5,440 bases of DNA from assembly GCA_903864485.1 (NCBI GenBank), contig CAIPGD010000356.1, positions 1 through 5,440 on the forward strand, written 5' to 3'. Within the stretch, counting starts at the first letter, position 1. Every line of letters begins with the position of its first letter. The stretch comes from an uncultured bacterium. GTDB lineage: Bacteria > Pseudomonadota > Gammaproteobacteria > Burkholderiales > Burkholderiaceae_E. Position numbers and translations under genes: made by a program. Below are positions 5,170 through 5,440 of this stretch, one piece after another. The notes beneath the pieces were generated by a model that searched no databases, had not been told where the DNA came from, and was given only the letters and a program-made list of their open reading frames with translations.

Positions 5170-5440
5170 ATGAATAAGAGCGATTTGATCGATGCATTGG
5201 CTGCCAGCTCGGGAGAGTCCAAAGCGGCAGCGGGTCGGGTTCTGGAGGCCTTTCTGGAGACCGTGGCCGCCCAGCTGGTTAAGGGTGAGAGTCTGACGCT
5301 GGTCGGATTCGGCTCTTTTTCGGTGAGCAAGCGCGCAGCGCGCGAAGGCCGCAATCCGCGGTCAGGTGAAACCATCAAAATCAAAGCCAGCAAAGTTGCG
5401 AAGTTCTCGCCGGGTGCGGGTTTGAAGAGCGCCCTGAACC
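5170..5440 (+). CDS. HU-family DNA-binding protein (nucleoid-associated), reaching the window edge
   Basis: Ninety codons plus one base are visible and the stop lies beyond the edge; HU subunits are normally about 90 residues, so nearly all of the protein is probably here. HU is a small dimeric nucleoid protein that bends and constrains DNA with little sequence preference. Seen: MNKSDLIDALAASSGESKAA at the N-terminus, VGFGSFSV (45-52) in the saddle, the DNA-intercalating arm tip GRNPRSG (60-66) with the conserved proline at P63, and the C-terminal KASKVAKFSPGAGLKSALN (72-90). IHF subunits share the fold, but the arm GRNPRSGETIKI and the overall length suit HU better. The DNA-binding arms are basic and nothing is missing. 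It is transcribed alone and divergently from the M16 gene as far as can be seen. hupA and hupB alleles cannot be told apart here, so no symbol is given. Confidence 0.95.
   Translation, partial: MNKSDLIDALAASSGESKAAAGRVLEAFLETVAAQLVKGESLTLVGFGSFSVSKRAAREGRNPRSGETIKIKASKVAKFSPGAGLKSALN

Noticed and set aside
5118..5393. Minus-strand open frame of 91 codons
   Set aside because: It is antisense to the HU gene, which has a strong ribosome binding site and all HU motifs.

Overview
The window reads as ordinary chromosomal DNA of moderately high GC from a member of the Pseudomonadota, probably a beta- or gammaproteobacterium. The clues are a Bug/TctC-type periplasmic solute-binding protein (a family greatly expanded in Burkholderiales and relatives), a LigJ-type 4-oxalomesaconate hydratase, a proteobacterial 90-residue HU and an MpaA-like M14 amidase. 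I cannot name the species.

Left part (1-2629), aromatic-acid catabolism. A partial FAD-binding subunit of a molybdenum hydroxylase (CoxM/XdhB-like) runs leftward out of the window from a GTG start at 380. A 166-bp divergent intergenic region holding a perfect 14-bp inverted repeat separates it from a rightward pair: ligJ (547-1587), then 16 bp later a Bug-family solute-binding protein (1604-2629). The pair suggests uptake of a carboxylate plus hydration of 4-oxalomesaconate, the penultimate ring-cleavage intermediate of the protocatechuate 4,5-cleavage and gallate pathways, which is then split to pyruvate and oxaloacetate. The molybdenum hydroxylase may prepare an upstream aromatic substrate; this is inference.

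Middle (2630-2939), a 310-bp non-coding gap. It carries two close DnaA boxes (one perfect, one 8/9), a third 8/9 box, a box-like inverted partner, an AT-richer stretch and a 13/13 match to the classical IHF consensus. This is the most notable non-coding structure here. It could be a replication origin, a DnaA-titration site or a DnaA-regulated promoter region.

Right part (2940-5440), housekeeping and envelope genes. A signal-peptide-bearing MpaA-like M14 zinc peptidase (+) meets an M16 processing-type zinc peptidase (-) tail to tail with overlapping stop codons. Divergent from the M16 gene, an HU gene begins at 5170 with a strong ribosome binding site and reaches residue 90, the usual family length, exactly at the window edge.

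I see no tRNA, rRNA, CRISPR array, insertion sequence or phage gene. No wholly novel system is evident; the origin-like intergenic region and the mixed catabolic cluster are the points worth following.
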